Shown: positions 1 to 8,390 of the stretch, piece by piece | Numbering within the stretch: the stretch's first letter is position 1 | How the letters are laid out: every line of letters begins with the position of its first letter | Assembly (NCBI GenBank): GCA_900316625.1 | Contig: ONDO01000004.1 | Location: 62,001 to 126,000, forward strand | Reading direction: 5' to 3' | From: an uncultured Lachnospiraceae bacterium | GTDB lineage: Bacteria; Bacillota; Clostridia; Lachnospirales; Lachnospiraceae | DNA: 64,000 nucleotides | Notes under the pieces: generated by a model | Told to the model about the DNA's origin: nothing | The model's input: the letters and a program-made list of their open reading frames with translations, nothing else | Databases searched by the model: none | Made by a program: the position numbers and the translations under genes

Positions 1-1431
1 GGAAGAATGCATGTTGGTAACCTTCGTACCGCACTCTATGCATATCTGATTGCCAAGCATGAAGGAGGAGATTTTATCCTTCGTATCGAGGACACGGATC
101 AGGAACGTTATGTGGAAGGCGCAGTAGATATCATCTACCGTACTCTTCAGGAGACCGGTCTTATTCATGATGAAGGTCCGGATAAGGATAAGGGCGTAGG
201 ACCTTATGTTCAGAGCGAGCGTCAGGCAGCTGGTATCTATTTGGAATATGCGAAGAAGCTGATCGATAAGGGAGAGGCATATTACTGCTTCTGCGATGAA
301 GATCGCCTCAAGTCCTTAAAGCAGACCATTACTCTTGAAGATGGCAGCCAGAAGGACATTACCGTATATGATAAGCATTGCCTCCATCTCTCCAAGGAAG
401 AGGTTGAGAAGAACCTTGCTGAGGGTAAGCCTTATGTTATTCGTCAGAATAACCCGACCACAGGCACAACGACCTTACATGATGAGATCTACGGCGATAT
501 TAACGTCGATAATTCCGAACTTGACGATATGATTCTGATCAAGTCCGACGGATATCCCACCTACAACTTTGCAAATGTTGTCGATGACCATCTGATGGGC
601 ATTACTCATGTGGTACGTGGTAATGAGTATCTGTCTTCTTCTCCTAAGTACAATCGTCTCTATGACGCCTTTGGCTGGGAAGTACCGGTATATATACATT
701 GCCCTCTGATCACCAACGAAGAGCATCAGAAGCTGTCTAAGCGTTCCGGCCATTCTTCTTTCGAAGATCTTGTAGAGCAGGGATTTGTAAATGAAGCAAT
801 CGTTAACTTCGTTGCGCTCCTTGGCTGGAGCCCTGAATCCAATGAAGAGATCTTCACACTTGATGAACTTGTAAAAGTATTCGATTACCATAGAATCAAC
901 AAGAGTCCTGCAGTATTTGATTATGGTAAGCTCAAGTGGATGAATGGCGAGTACATTCATAAGATGAGCCCTGAGGCTTTCTTCGAAAAGGCAGAGCCTT
1001 ACCTTAAGCAGTATGTGAAGGGATCTTATGACCTCCATAAGATTGCAGAGATGGTACAGGGCAGAATTGAGACCTTCCCTGAGATTGAAGAGCATGTTGA
1101 CTTCATTAACGGTGTCCTGGATTATGATGTCGATATGTATACGCATAAGAAGATGAAGACCGATCCTGTAATCTCTCTGGAAGTTCTGAAGGCAGTTCTT
1201 CCTCTTCTTCAGGAGACAGAGGATTATTCAAATGATGCGCTCTTCGAACTTCTGAAGAACTTTGCAGCTGAGCATGGATGGAAGAATGGTCAGGTGATGT
1301 GGCCGATTCGTACTGCATTATCCGGTAAGATGAGCACTCCTGGTGGTGCGACCCAGCTCCTCGAACTCTTCGGTAAGGAAGAGTCCGAAAAGCGTTTGGA
1401 GGCTGCAATCAAAAAACTTGAAAATGCATAA
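1..1431 (+). CDS. gltX: Glutamate-tRNA ligase, 5' end cut by window
   Basis: Class I glutamyl-tRNA synthetase, which charges tRNA-Glu in the cytoplasm. The frame is open from base 1 (Gly-Arg-Met-His-Val), and the HIGH-type signature is cut so that only its HVGN part is visible; about a dozen N-terminal residues should lie outside the window. The KMSKS-type loop reads KLSKR at about 730-744. The 476 visible residues fit a family of about 480-500, and the C-terminal helical anticodon-binding region is complete to the TAA stop. Whether the enzyme also charges tRNA-Gln cannot be judged here. Confidence 0.96.
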   Translation, partial: GRMHVGNLRTALYAYLIAKHEGGDFILRIEDTDQERYVEGAVDIIYRTLQETGLIHDEGPDKDKGVGPYVQSERQAAGIYLEYAKKLIDKGEAYYCFCDEDRLKSLKQTITLEDGSQKDITVYDKHCLHLSKEEVEKNLAEGKPYVIRQNNPTTGTTTLHDEIYGDINVDNSELDDMILIKSDGYPTYNFANVVDDHLMGITHVVRGNEYLSSSPKYNRLYDAFGWEVPVYIHCPLITNEEHQKLSKRSGHSSFEDLVEQGFVNEAIVNFVALLGWSPESNEEIFTLDELVKVFDYHRINKSPAVFDYGKLKWMNGEYIHKMSPEAFFEKAEPYLKQYVKGSYDLHKIAEMVQGRIETFPEIEEHVDFINGVLDYDVDMYTHKKMKTDPVISLEVLKAVLPLLQETEDYSNDALFELLKNFAAEHGWKNGQVMWPIRTALSGKMSTPGGATQLLELFGKEESEKRLEAAIKKLENA

Positions 1432-1440
1432 AGACTTATC

Positions 1441-1468
1441 TTGCATCTTTTGAAATTCTATCTAGAAT
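1441..1468 (+). promoter_or_regulatory. Possible promoter for the helicase gene, with inverted repeat on the -10
   Basis: TTGCAT (1441-1446), 16 bases, then TAGAAT (1463-1468). The -10 forms the right arm of a perfect inverted repeat ATTCTA-TC-TAGAAT (1455-1468). It lies in the short gap after gltX. The -35 match is poor (3 of 6), so this is a weak call. Confidence 0.3.
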
Positions 1469-1538
1469 ATAGATATGCGTATTTTTGATAGAAGATGACC
1501 TGTATTTTCAGGTTTATAATGAGACGACCAGGTGTAGT

Positions 1539-3359
1539 ATGCCCGATGTTTCTCAGCAGCTCGCAATTGAATGGGGGAAGAAACCCTTGCTTTTGATTGC
1601 AGGACCAGGATCTGGTAAGACAACCGTTCTGGTCAATCGAATAAAGTATCTTATGGAAGAAAGCTGTCTTGCAGCCGACCGCATTCTGGTAATTACCTTT
1701 ACCAGAGAAGCGGCCCGGCAGATGCAGGACCGCTTTCTTTTGCTTTGTCCAAAAGACGGGAATGGGGTTCATTTTGCTACTTTTCATTCCGCCTTTTTTC
1801 ATATGCTGACAGAGAATCTTGGCTACCGACAGGATGACCTGATGACGGATAAGATGCGTCATGAATTCTTAAAGGAGATCCTAAGGGAAGAAGGGCTTCG
1901 ACTGGAGGATGCGGAAGGAATTGAGAAGGAACTGTCCGCAGCCAAGAATCGAATGACAAAGCCCAAGGAAAACTATGTCAGCATCTATCATAAGTATGAG
2001 AAACTCAAGAGAGATCGTAGAAAACTTGATTTTGATGATCTGCTTTCAGAACCGCTTCGTATCTTCCAGGAGGATGCAGAAAAGGCAGCCTTTTGGAGGA
2101 ATCGGTTTGATGCAATTCTGGTTGATGAGGCACAGGATATGAACCTCCTGCAGTACTCTATGCTACAGGCTCTCTATCACCCTGGGCAGAGCCTTTTTCT
2201 GGTAGGAGATGACGACCAGTCCATCTATGGATTTCGAGGGGCAGAACCAGGTCTTCTCCTTCGCTTCCCTAAGGAATTTCAGGATGCTCAGGTGAGATAT
2301 CTTAGCACCAATTATCGTTCGGCTGCGGGGATTGTAGCTTCTTCTTCTCAGCTGATCAATCATAATCAGAATCGTTATCCCAAGAATCTTCGTGCCCATT
2401 CCGATGCGGCAGGGGAGATCTATTATCTTGCCTGTCAGGATCCGGATGATGAGGCAGAGAAGTTACTGCGACTTCTTCAGGAGGAGATCAGGACCGGTAG
2501 AGATCCGAATCGTATTGCCGTCCTCTTTCGTAACCGACGTCAGGTCTATCCCTTACGAAGGCTAATGCTTGGTGCTGATCTGGATTTTGTCTATCGGGAA
2601 GATAACAATGGACTACTGGACCACTTTATTCATAGAGACATTGAGGCCTATCTTATGATTGCAAGCGGCTCCTGTGACAGGAAGTATTATCTTAGGATCT
2701 GGAATCGTCCGGAACGGAACCTTCCGCGGGAACTTCTCATGGATGAGAAGATAGCAGTCGACCGCCTGCCCTCCATCGATTCGCATGGTAGCTATAGGGA
2801 TCGCCTTCAACTCTTAGCCAGGCAATTCAGGCTGCTAGGAAGTCTGTCTCCATATGCGGCAATACAGATGATTTTAAAGGGGCTTGGATATGAGCGATAT
2901 CTCTGTGATGAAGCATATCGAAGAGGTATGGAGAAAGAGGAATATCTTGAGATTGCCTATCGATTCCGGGATAGTGGGAAGCACTTTAAGAATATTTCGG
3001 ATTTCCTTCGGACAAATGAAGAGCTTCGCCGTAAGGATGCAATCAGTAGAAGAGAGCAGACGAGAAAGAAAAACGGAATCAGACTCCATACCTTTCATAG
3101 TTCCAAAGGCTTGGAGTTCGATTCCGTAATGATTCTGGATGTATGTGAAGGCATCACCCCAACGAAAAAGGCCATCAAGCCAGAGGAGATCGAAGAGGAG
3201 AGAAGAATGTTCTATGTTGCTCTAACGAGAGCAAAGAAGAAAATTATTCTGTCTACGATCGAACGAGATCATAATCAGACCCTTTCACCATCCAGATTTC
3301 TTCGTGAGATGAAAGAAGAGATTAGAGCTGATCCTGGATCTCATCAAAACGAAGGCTGA
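1539..3359 (+). CDS. UvrD/PcrA-like superfamily 1 ATP-dependent DNA helicase
   Basis: Superfamily 1A 3'-5' DNA helicase for repair or replication. The Q-motif region SQQLAIEW near residue 5 is followed by the Walker A motif AGPGSGKTT (Lys27), motif Ia VITFTREAA, the Walker B motif VDEAQD, motif III GDDDQSIYGFRGA, and the C-terminal motifs HSSKGLEFD and YVALTRAKKK. At 606 residues it is shorter than typical PcrA or UvrD (about 720), having a reduced C-terminal tail. I chose ATG 1539 because AGGTG lies just upstream; an in-frame TTG at 1485 has no ribosome site. The 3' end overlaps the convergent DUF1292 gene by 38 bases. The specific paralogue is not assignable. Confidence 0.88.
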   Translation: MPDVSQQLAIEWGKKPLLLIAGPGSGKTTVLVNRIKYLMEESCLAADRILVITFTREAARQMQDRFLLLCPKDGNGVHFATFHSAFFHMLTENLGYRQDDLMTDKMRHEFLKEILREEGLRLEDAEGIEKELSAAKNRMTKPKENYVSIYHKYEKLKRDRRKLDFDDLLSEPLRIFQEDAEKAAFWRNRFDAILVDEAQDMNLLQYSMLQALYHPGQSLFLVGDDDQSIYGFRGAEPGLLLRFPKEFQDAQVRYLSTNYRSAAGIVASSSQLINHNQNRYPKNLRAHSDAAGEIYYLACQDPDDEAEKLLRLLQEEIRTGRDPNRIAVLFRNRRQVYPLRRLMLGADLDFVYREDNNGLLDHFIHRDIEAYLMIASGSCDRKYYLRIWNRPERNLPRELLMDEKIAVDRLPSIDSHGSYRDRLQLLARQFRLLGSLSPYAAIQMILKGLGYERYLCDEAYRRGMEKEEYLEIAYRFRDSGKHFKNISDFLRTNEELRRKDAISRREQTRKKNGIRLHTFHSSKGLEFDSVMILDVCEGITPTKKAIKPEEIEEERRMFYVALTRAKKKIILSTIERDHNQTLSPSRFLREMKEEIRADPGSHQNEG

Positions 3360-3624
3360 CGCGGTTGTATTCTTCGTCGGATACGATGTTGTCGAGGAAA
3401 GGATTGCCTTCTTCATCCTCAAAATACTTGTAGATATAGACAATTTCCTCGGCAGGATTTCCATCTTTATCGAGGGGAAGAAGAACGATATAGTTCTGAT
3501 TGTCCAGATCGAAGATGGTAAGTGCCATGCACTCCATCTCAGTACCATCATCTAATTCGACCGTTACGGTTAAATCGTCGATACCTGGCCTGGTATCAAC
3601 TTCAAAATCTTTATGTGCGCTCAT
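3322..3624 (-). CDS. DUF1292 family small acidic protein
   Basis: A 100-residue acidic cytoplasmic protein of the DUF1292 family, function unknown. Family-like features are a beta-rich core (TVTVELDDGTEMEC), the stretch YIVLLPLDKDGNP, and EEIVYIYKYFEDEEGNPFL. In many Firmicutes this family sits near RuvX/YrzL-type housekeeping genes, but that context is absent here. ATG 3624 is preferred because GTGAGG lies six bases upstream; an in-frame GTG four codons earlier is itself part of that ribosome site. It has its own promoter on the minus strand and its last 38 bases overlap the end of the helicase gene. Confidence 0.85.
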   Translation of the reverse strand: MSAHKDFEVDTRPGIDDLTVTVELDDGTEMECMALTIFDLDNQNYIVLLPLDKDGNPAEEIVYIYKYFEDEEGNPFLDNIVSDEEYNRVSLRFDEIQDQL

Positions 3625-3662
3625 GAAATACCTCACAAATATATACGAATTTTATGGAATGG

Positions 3663-3691
3663 ATTATATCTTCTCACAAATAGAAAAGCAA
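3663..3691 (-). promoter_or_regulatory. Promoter for the DUF1292 gene
   Basis: Read on the minus strand: TTGCTT (3691-3686), 17 bases, then TATAAT (3668-3663). This is a close match to the vegetative sigma consensus with ideal spacing, about 40 bases upstream of the DUF1292 start. Confidence 0.65.
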
Positions 3692-3731
3692 ATAGAAAGT
3701 AAATCGAAGGCGTCGAATCAGCATAGTTTCC

Positions 3732-3760
3732 TTGGAATGAAAACCTCGATTTGATATAAT
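3732..3760 (+). promoter_or_regulatory. Promoter for the GH13-like gene, with inverted repeat over the -10
   Basis: TTGGAA (3732-3737), 17 bases, then a perfect TATAAT (3755-3760). The predicted transcript starts near 3767, so the 5' leader is very short. The inverted repeat TCGATT (3746-3751) and AATCGA (3758-3763) straddles the -10 and could be an operator. The promoter is back to back with that of DUF1292. Confidence 0.65.
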
Positions 3761-3781
3761 CGAAAAGGTGGACTATAGAAA

Positions 3782-5677
3782 GTGTGTTTCGATATGACAT
3801 ATAAGGTGACTCCTGGATCTTTTGATTCGATGGGAGCTCTTGTGAAGGGTAAGAAAATTTGCTTCACCTATGAGTGCAATACCAGAGAATCAACTTATCT
3901 TCATTTATATGATATCCATACGAAAAAGCGGATTGAGAGAATAGAGATTCCTCAAAGCTATTGCAAGGGCAGACTCTGCTCTGTAAGTCTTGAGTGTGAT
4001 CAACCCTATGATATACTCTATCACTATGAAATTCATGGGAAGAAGTTTACGGATCCCTATGCGACAGGAATCGTTGGCAGGGAGAAGTGGAACGATACTT
4101 CCAGGGCTCATCATTCTTACAAGGTCTATTCTTCTATTACGAAGAAGAATTTTAACTGGCGAGGAGACCGTTCCCCTCGTATTCAAGATCAGGATCTTGT
4201 CATGTATCGTCTGAATCTGCGTGGCTTTACCATGGGAGATAAGGCTCTTCCTGAAGAGAAGAAGGGTAATTACAGAGGATTCATGCAAAGACTTGAGCGG
4301 TTGAGAGGGCTTGGTGTGAATCTGTTGGAATTTCAGCCACTGTATGAATTCGAGGAGATTCTCCATAAGATAGTAGGACAAACCATCGCGAATGGCCTGC
4401 GTCGTGAAAATAAGGATCTTCCCTACGGAGTAAATCTTTGGGGATATTCCAAGGGTTCTTACTTTGCTCCCAAAGCGTCTTATTTTGGTGGAACAGACCC
4501 TCAGGTACATATGAAGGAGATGATTCGTGCCATTCATAGTAAGGGAATGGAGATGATCATGGAACTCTGGTTTAGTCCGGATACCAGTCATAATCTGATC
4601 CTGGATTCCTTGAAGTTCTGGCATGAAGAATATCATGTGGATGGCTTCCGCCTGATTGGTCAGGATCTGCCGCTCAAACGGATTGCGGAAGAAGCTGTGC
4701 TTGCTGATGTCCGTATTTTCTGTGATTATTTCCCGGAAGACATTCTTTCAAGGGAGAATAAAACTTTCCGCCATCTCTATCTGCAGAATGATGCCTTTCT
4801 TTATCCGCTTCGCAAACTGCAGAACCATAAAGATGGTTCCATTATTGAATTTGCCAACATGATGAAGAGGCAGAATAGTAGTTACGGCTTCGTGAATTTT
4901 GCCGCAAGTTCGGATGGATTTACCCTGGCTGATGTTTACTCTTACAGTGAGAAACATAATTATGAAAATGGGGAAGAAAACCGTGATGGTCAGAATTATA
5001 ACTTCTCGCATAACTATGGCGTGGAGGGTGAAACGAATAGCAGGAATGTTATGAATGAGCGACTTCTTCACATTCGCTCTGCTTTAGCTGCTGTTGTGCT
5101 TTCTCAGGGAATTCCCATGATTCAGGCGGGAGATACTTTCGGTAACACGCAGTTTGGTAATAATAATTCCTATTGTCAGGACAATGAGACCGGATGGGTT
5201 CTTTTGTCCCGCAAGAGAGTGTACAGAGATCTGAATCGATATGTAGCCAAGCTTCTTGCTTTCCGTAAGGAACATCCGATTCTTCGTTTGCAGGATCCCA
5301 TGCAGATGGCGGATTATCGTCATATCAGTTATCCTGATCTGTCTTATCACGGAAGAGAACCATGGACTGTCTGGCTTTCAGATGATCGTAAGTCCATAGG
5401 AATGCTTTATTGTGGAGCCTATGGAGAGCCTGGAAGAAAAGATGCAGATGATGTTATGGTTCTCTATAATTTCTATTTCGAAGATGAGACCTTCCAGTTA
5501 CCAAAAGCCAGAAAGGGTAGAGGCTGGTATTATATTACGAGTACCCAGAATGCAGACTGGAACGATGAGGGAGAACTTCTATCGGACCAGAGCAGTATGA
5601 ATGTTCATGGTGGGGCAGTTACCATTCTCCTTGGGAAAAAACTTCCGGAAGAAGTAAGAAAAGTAAAAGATGAATAA
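3782..5677 (+). CDS. GH13-like (glycogen-debranching/isoamylase type) protein with degenerate active site
   Basis: 631 residues resembling GlgX/pullulanase-type GH13 enzymes: an N-terminal beta-sandwich (about 1-130), a TIM-barrel with SKGSYFAPKASYFGG, and the debranching-type stretch SSDGFTLADVYSYSEKHN followed by GENRDGQNYNFSHNYGVEG-like sequence. All catalytic signatures are altered. The nucleophile motif DGFRxD reads DGFRLI (Ile292), the acid/base Glu position appears as Asp315 in IFCDYF, the HD of region IV is SD (377-378), and region I DVVYNH is ELWFSP. It is therefore probably a binding or regulatory protein rather than a hydrolase. The GTG start follows AGGTGG; ATG 3794 is an alternative. 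The next gene overlaps it by 8 bases. Confidence 0.85.
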   Translation: MCFDMTYKVTPGSFDSMGALVKGKKICFTYECNTRESTYLHLYDIHTKKRIERIEIPQSYCKGRLCSVSLECDQPYDILYHYEIHGKKFTDPYATGIVGREKWNDTSRAHHSYKVYSSITKKNFNWRGDRSPRIQDQDLVMYRLNLRGFTMGDKALPEEKKGNYRGFMQRLERLRGLGVNLLEFQPLYEFEEILHKIVGQTIANGLRRENKDLPYGVNLWGYSKGSYFAPKASYFGGTDPQVHMKEMIRAIHSKGMEMIMELWFSPDTSHNLILDSLKFWHEEYHVDGFRLIGQDLPLKRIAEEAVLADVRIFCDYFPEDILSRENKTFRHLYLQNDAFLYPLRKLQNHKDGSIIEFANMMKRQNSSYGFVNFAASSDGFTLADVYSYSEKHNYENGEENRDGQNYNFSHNYGVEGETNSRNVMNERLLHIRSALAAVVLSQGIPMIQAGDTFGNTQFGNNNSYCQDNETGWVLLSRKRVYRDLNRYVAKLLAFRKEHPILRLQDPMQMADYRHISYPDLSYHGREPWTVWLSDDRKSIGMLYCGAYGEPGRKDADDVMVLYNFYFEDETFQLPKARKGRGWYYITSTQNADWNDEGELLSDQSSMNVHGGAVTILLGKKLPEEVRKVKDE

Positions 5678-6242
5678 GAAAAAGAACCAAATCACCTTTC
5701 AGAAGATGATGGGCCATCTGAAGACGATCCTGCACCATAAAAGGCTGGTGCGCGAGGGTTGCTTTAAGGCAGGAATCTATTGGCAGGGAATTACACATGA
5801 CCTGTCCAAATTCTCCCCGACAGAATTCTGGGTCGGTGCAAGATATTTTCAGGGCGATAGAAGTCCTAATAATGCACAGAGAGAAGATATTGGTTTATCC
5901 ACGGCCTGGCTACATCACAAGGGAAGAAACAAGCATCATCTTGAGTATTGGATTGATTATTCCATAGAGGAAGGATCTCCACTGGCTGGCATGAGAATGC
6001 CAAAGCGATATGTGGTAGAAATGCTCTGTGATCGTCTTGCTGCCTGCAAAACCTATCAGAAGGAAAACTATAGACAAGATAGTGCATTACGATATTATGA
6101 GAAGGGCAAATCCCATTATCTCATGAATCCGGAATCTGCAGCACTTCTTGAGAAATTACTTACGATGGTGGCCGAAGAGGGTGAAGATGCAGCCTTTTCA
6201 TACTGCAGAAATGTGATTTTGAAGGAAAAAGACAGCTATTAA
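5670..6242 (+). CDS. DUF5662 family protein
   Basis: A 190-residue predicted cytoplasmic protein matching the DUF5662 pattern; function unknown. Histidines and acidic residues are arranged as in small HD-like metal proteins: GITHDLSKFSPTEF near residue 40, WLHHKGRNKHHLEYW near residue 80, and a later segment MLCDRLAACKTYQ. These may form a metal site, but this is inference. The start overlaps the end of the GH13-like gene by 8 bases, so the two are translationally coupled. The trpS gene follows after 33 bases. No signal peptide or membrane segment is seen. Confidence 0.8.
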   Translation: MNKKKNQITFQKMMGHLKTILHHKRLVREGCFKAGIYWQGITHDLSKFSPTEFWVGARYFQGDRSPNNAQREDIGLSTAWLHHKGRNKHHLEYWIDYSIEEGSPLAGMRMPKRYVVEMLCDRLAACKTYQKENYRQDSALRYYEKGKSHYLMNPESAALLEKLLTMVAEEGEDAAFSYCRNVILKEKDSY

Positions 6243-6275
6243 TATTGATAAGATCTTTTTTGGAAAGGGACTATT

Positions 6276-7292
6276 ATGGAAAACGAAAAGAAAGTTTTAT
6301 ATAGCGGTATGCAGGCGACGAACGTGCTGACGCTTGGTAATTATCTTGGTGCTCTGAAAAACTGGGTAAAACTAAACGAAGAGTATGACTGCTATTTTGG
6401 TGTAATGGATCTGCATTCTCTTACGGTACGTCAGGAACCTGCTGAATTCCGTAAGAAGGCAAAGGAACTCTATGCAACATTTGTTGCTGGTGGACTCGAT
6501 CCGAAGACGAATTGCATCTATTATCAGTCTCATGTTCCTGAGCATGCTTATCTTGGCTGGATTCTTGACTGCTTTACCTATACAGGTGAGCTTTCCCGTA
6601 TGACACAGTTTAAGGATAAATCTGCAAAACATGCAGATAATGTAAATGCAGGTCTCTTTACCTATCCTGTTCTCATGGCAGCAGATATTCTGCTCTATCA
6701 GGCAGATCTTGTACCTGTCGGTAAGGATCAGAAACAGCATCTTGAGATTACCAGAACCATTGCTCAGAGATTCAACCAGATCTATGGTGATGTATTTACT
6801 GTCCCTGAAGGATACTATGGAAAACAGGGCGCCAAGGTTATGTCTCTTCAGGAACCGACCAAGAAGATGTCTAAGTCCGACGAGAATGTGAATTCTACCA
6901 TTCTCTTACTTGATGATAAGGATACCATTATTCGTAAATTCAAAAAGGCTGTGACCGATTCTGAGGCTGAAGTTCGTTATGATGAAGAGAATAAGCCCGG
7001 AGTATCAAACCTGATGAATATCTATGGTGCAATTACCGGTAAGGATAATGCAGAGATGGAGAGAGAATTCGCTGGTAAGGGATATGGCGATTTCAAGATG
7101 GCTGTTGGTGAAGCGGTTGCTGATGAGCTTGCACCTCTTCAGAGTCGTTATCGGGAACTGATGACGACAGAGAAGGCTTACCTTGAGGAGTGCATCAAGG
7201 AGAATGATGCCAGAGCTTCTCATACTGCCATGAAGACACTCCGTAAGGTTCGCCGTAAGGTAGGACTTACCGATATCCCTGATTATCACTAA
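6276..7292 (+). CDS. trpS: Tryptophan-tRNA ligase
   Basis: Class I tryptophanyl-tRNA synthetase, 338 residues, the usual length for bacterial TrpS. The HIGH-type motif appears as TLGNYLG near residue 21, and the KMSKS motif is intact as KKMSKSDEN near residue 200. GMQATN near the N-terminus and FTYPVLMAADILLYQ are typical of the Rossmann core. The ribosome site GGAAAGGG precedes ATG 6276. No T-box leader was seen in the 33-base gap, so expression probably depends on the upstream operon. The gene ends tail to tail with dprA, 15 bases away. Confidence 0.97.
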   Translation: MENEKKVLYSGMQATNVLTLGNYLGALKNWVKLNEEYDCYFGVMDLHSLTVRQEPAEFRKKAKELYATFVAGGLDPKTNCIYYQSHVPEHAYLGWILDCFTYTGELSRMTQFKDKSAKHADNVNAGLFTYPVLMAADILLYQADLVPVGKDQKQHLEITRTIAQRFNQIYGDVFTVPEGYYGKQGAKVMSLQEPTKKMSKSDENVNSTILLLDDKDTIIRKFKKAVTDSEAEVRYDEENKPGVSNLMNIYGAITGKDNAEMEREFAGKGYGDFKMAVGEAVADELAPLQSRYRELMTTEKAYLEECIKENDARASHTAMKTLRKVRRKVGLTDIPDYH

Positions 7293-7307
7293 TTGATACG
7301 AATCGTA

Positions 7308-8390
7308 TTATATGCGAACGTAATTGTTCCGAAAGGTTTCCTTGATGAGACCAGCTTCGGTCAGGCTGTAGATTACTTCCAGAAGATCACGGTAAGAGAT
7401 CTGGACCTCGTTCATGATTGCTTCCGCGGATTTTGCATAGTAATCAATGGCCGCATAGACAGTTTTCTCTTTCTTATTGAGGGAAGGCTGTCTTTGTTTG
7501 TCGAGATGAAGTACCAGACCTGAGTCTTCTGTCATTTTCTCCAAGAGTCGTTCTGTGCTTGGAATAATCTGAGCACCTTGTTCGATCAGACGATTGGTTC
7601 CTTCCGACATGGGATCATTAATACGTCCGGGAACGGCATAGACTTCCCGATTCTGCTGTAATGCCATCTGGGCCGTTATGAGAGAACCGGAGCGAACCCT
7701 GGCCTCGACAACGATGACAGATTCTGAGATGCCGCTGATCAGGCGATTCCTTCTCGGGAAATGTTTGCTGTCCGGAGGGCAGCCCGGTGCAAATTCGGAC
7801 AGAATACAGCCGCGTTTTTTGATCTCCTGGTAGAGTTCTCTATTCTCCGGCGGATAGCAGACATCCACGCCACAGCCAAGAATAGCGCAGGTATATCCAT
7901 TTCCGGTGAGAGCTCCCTTCTGAGCGGCAGAATCTATTCCACGCGCCATACCACTAATAATTCCACAACCTGTTTTAGCCATGAGATAGCCGATTTCGTG
8001 TGCCGTGGAATATCCGTAGGAAGAGCATTGTCTTGCTCCGACAATGGCGGTCATCTTACGGCCGTCCGGTGGCAGGGTGCCAATATAATAGAGACCATAA
8101 GGTTTGTCATATATATTCCGTAAGAGACCGGGATATTCTTTGTCTTCGATAGAGACAAAAGAGATGCCCATCTCTTTTAGGTCTTCCCACATATGGTCAA
8201 TATCCTGCTCCCTGGCAGCTTCAATGGCTTCGATTTCTGAGTATTTGAGTATGGCTGTCCTTCTGAGGGCGGACCGGTCAGCGCGATAGATTGCTTCAGC
8301 GGATTCGAATTCATCAAGCAGTTTTACTCTTACCATATTTGAGATGGCTTCAATTCGATTGAACCATAGGGTGTATCTTCTGTCGCTCAT
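7308..8390 (-). CDS. dprA: DNA-processing protein DprA (Smf)
   Basis: DprA binds incoming single-stranded DNA and loads RecA during natural transformation. It has 360 residues. An N-terminal helical (SAM-like) region is followed by the Rossmann-type DNA_processg_A core: AIVGARQCSSYGY near residue 113, GIISGMARGIDSAAQ, ILGCGVDVCYPPEN, FPRRNRLISG, SGSLITAQMAL and AVPGRINDPMSEGTN. A C-terminal winged-helix-like segment follows (about 305-355). The start lies inside the end of comM (41-base overlap) with AAAGAGG upstream, so the pair is an operon. In Bacillus, smf likewise lies just before topA. Confidence 0.95.
   Translation of the reverse strand: MSDRRYTLWFNRIEAISNMVRVKLLDEFESAEAIYRADRSALRRTAILKYSEIEAIEAAREQDIDHMWEDLKEMGISFVSIEDKEYPGLLRNIYDKPYGLYYIGTLPPDGRKMTAIVGARQCSSYGYSTAHEIGYLMAKTGCGIISGMARGIDSAAQKGALTGNGYTCAILGCGVDVCYPPENRELYQEIKKRGCILSEFAPGCPPDSKHFPRRNRLISGISESVIVVEARVRSGSLITAQMALQQNREVYAVPGRINDPMSEGTNRLIEQGAQIIPSTERLLEKMTEDSGLVLHLDKQRQPSLNKKEKTVYAAIDYYAKSAEAIMNEVQISYRDLLEVIYSLTEAGLIKETFRNNYVRI

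Noticed and set aside
475..1146. Open frame of 223 codons opposite gltX
   Set aside because: Shadow of a real tRNA synthetase gene; no independent support.
7300..7320. Small palindrome ATACG-AAT-CGTAT near the trpS-dprA junction
   Set aside because: Only five pairs and no T-run on either side, so not convincing as a bidirectional terminator.
7293..7523. Frame of 76 codons just after trpS on the plus strand
   Set aside because: Overlaps dprA in antisense and has no ribosome site.
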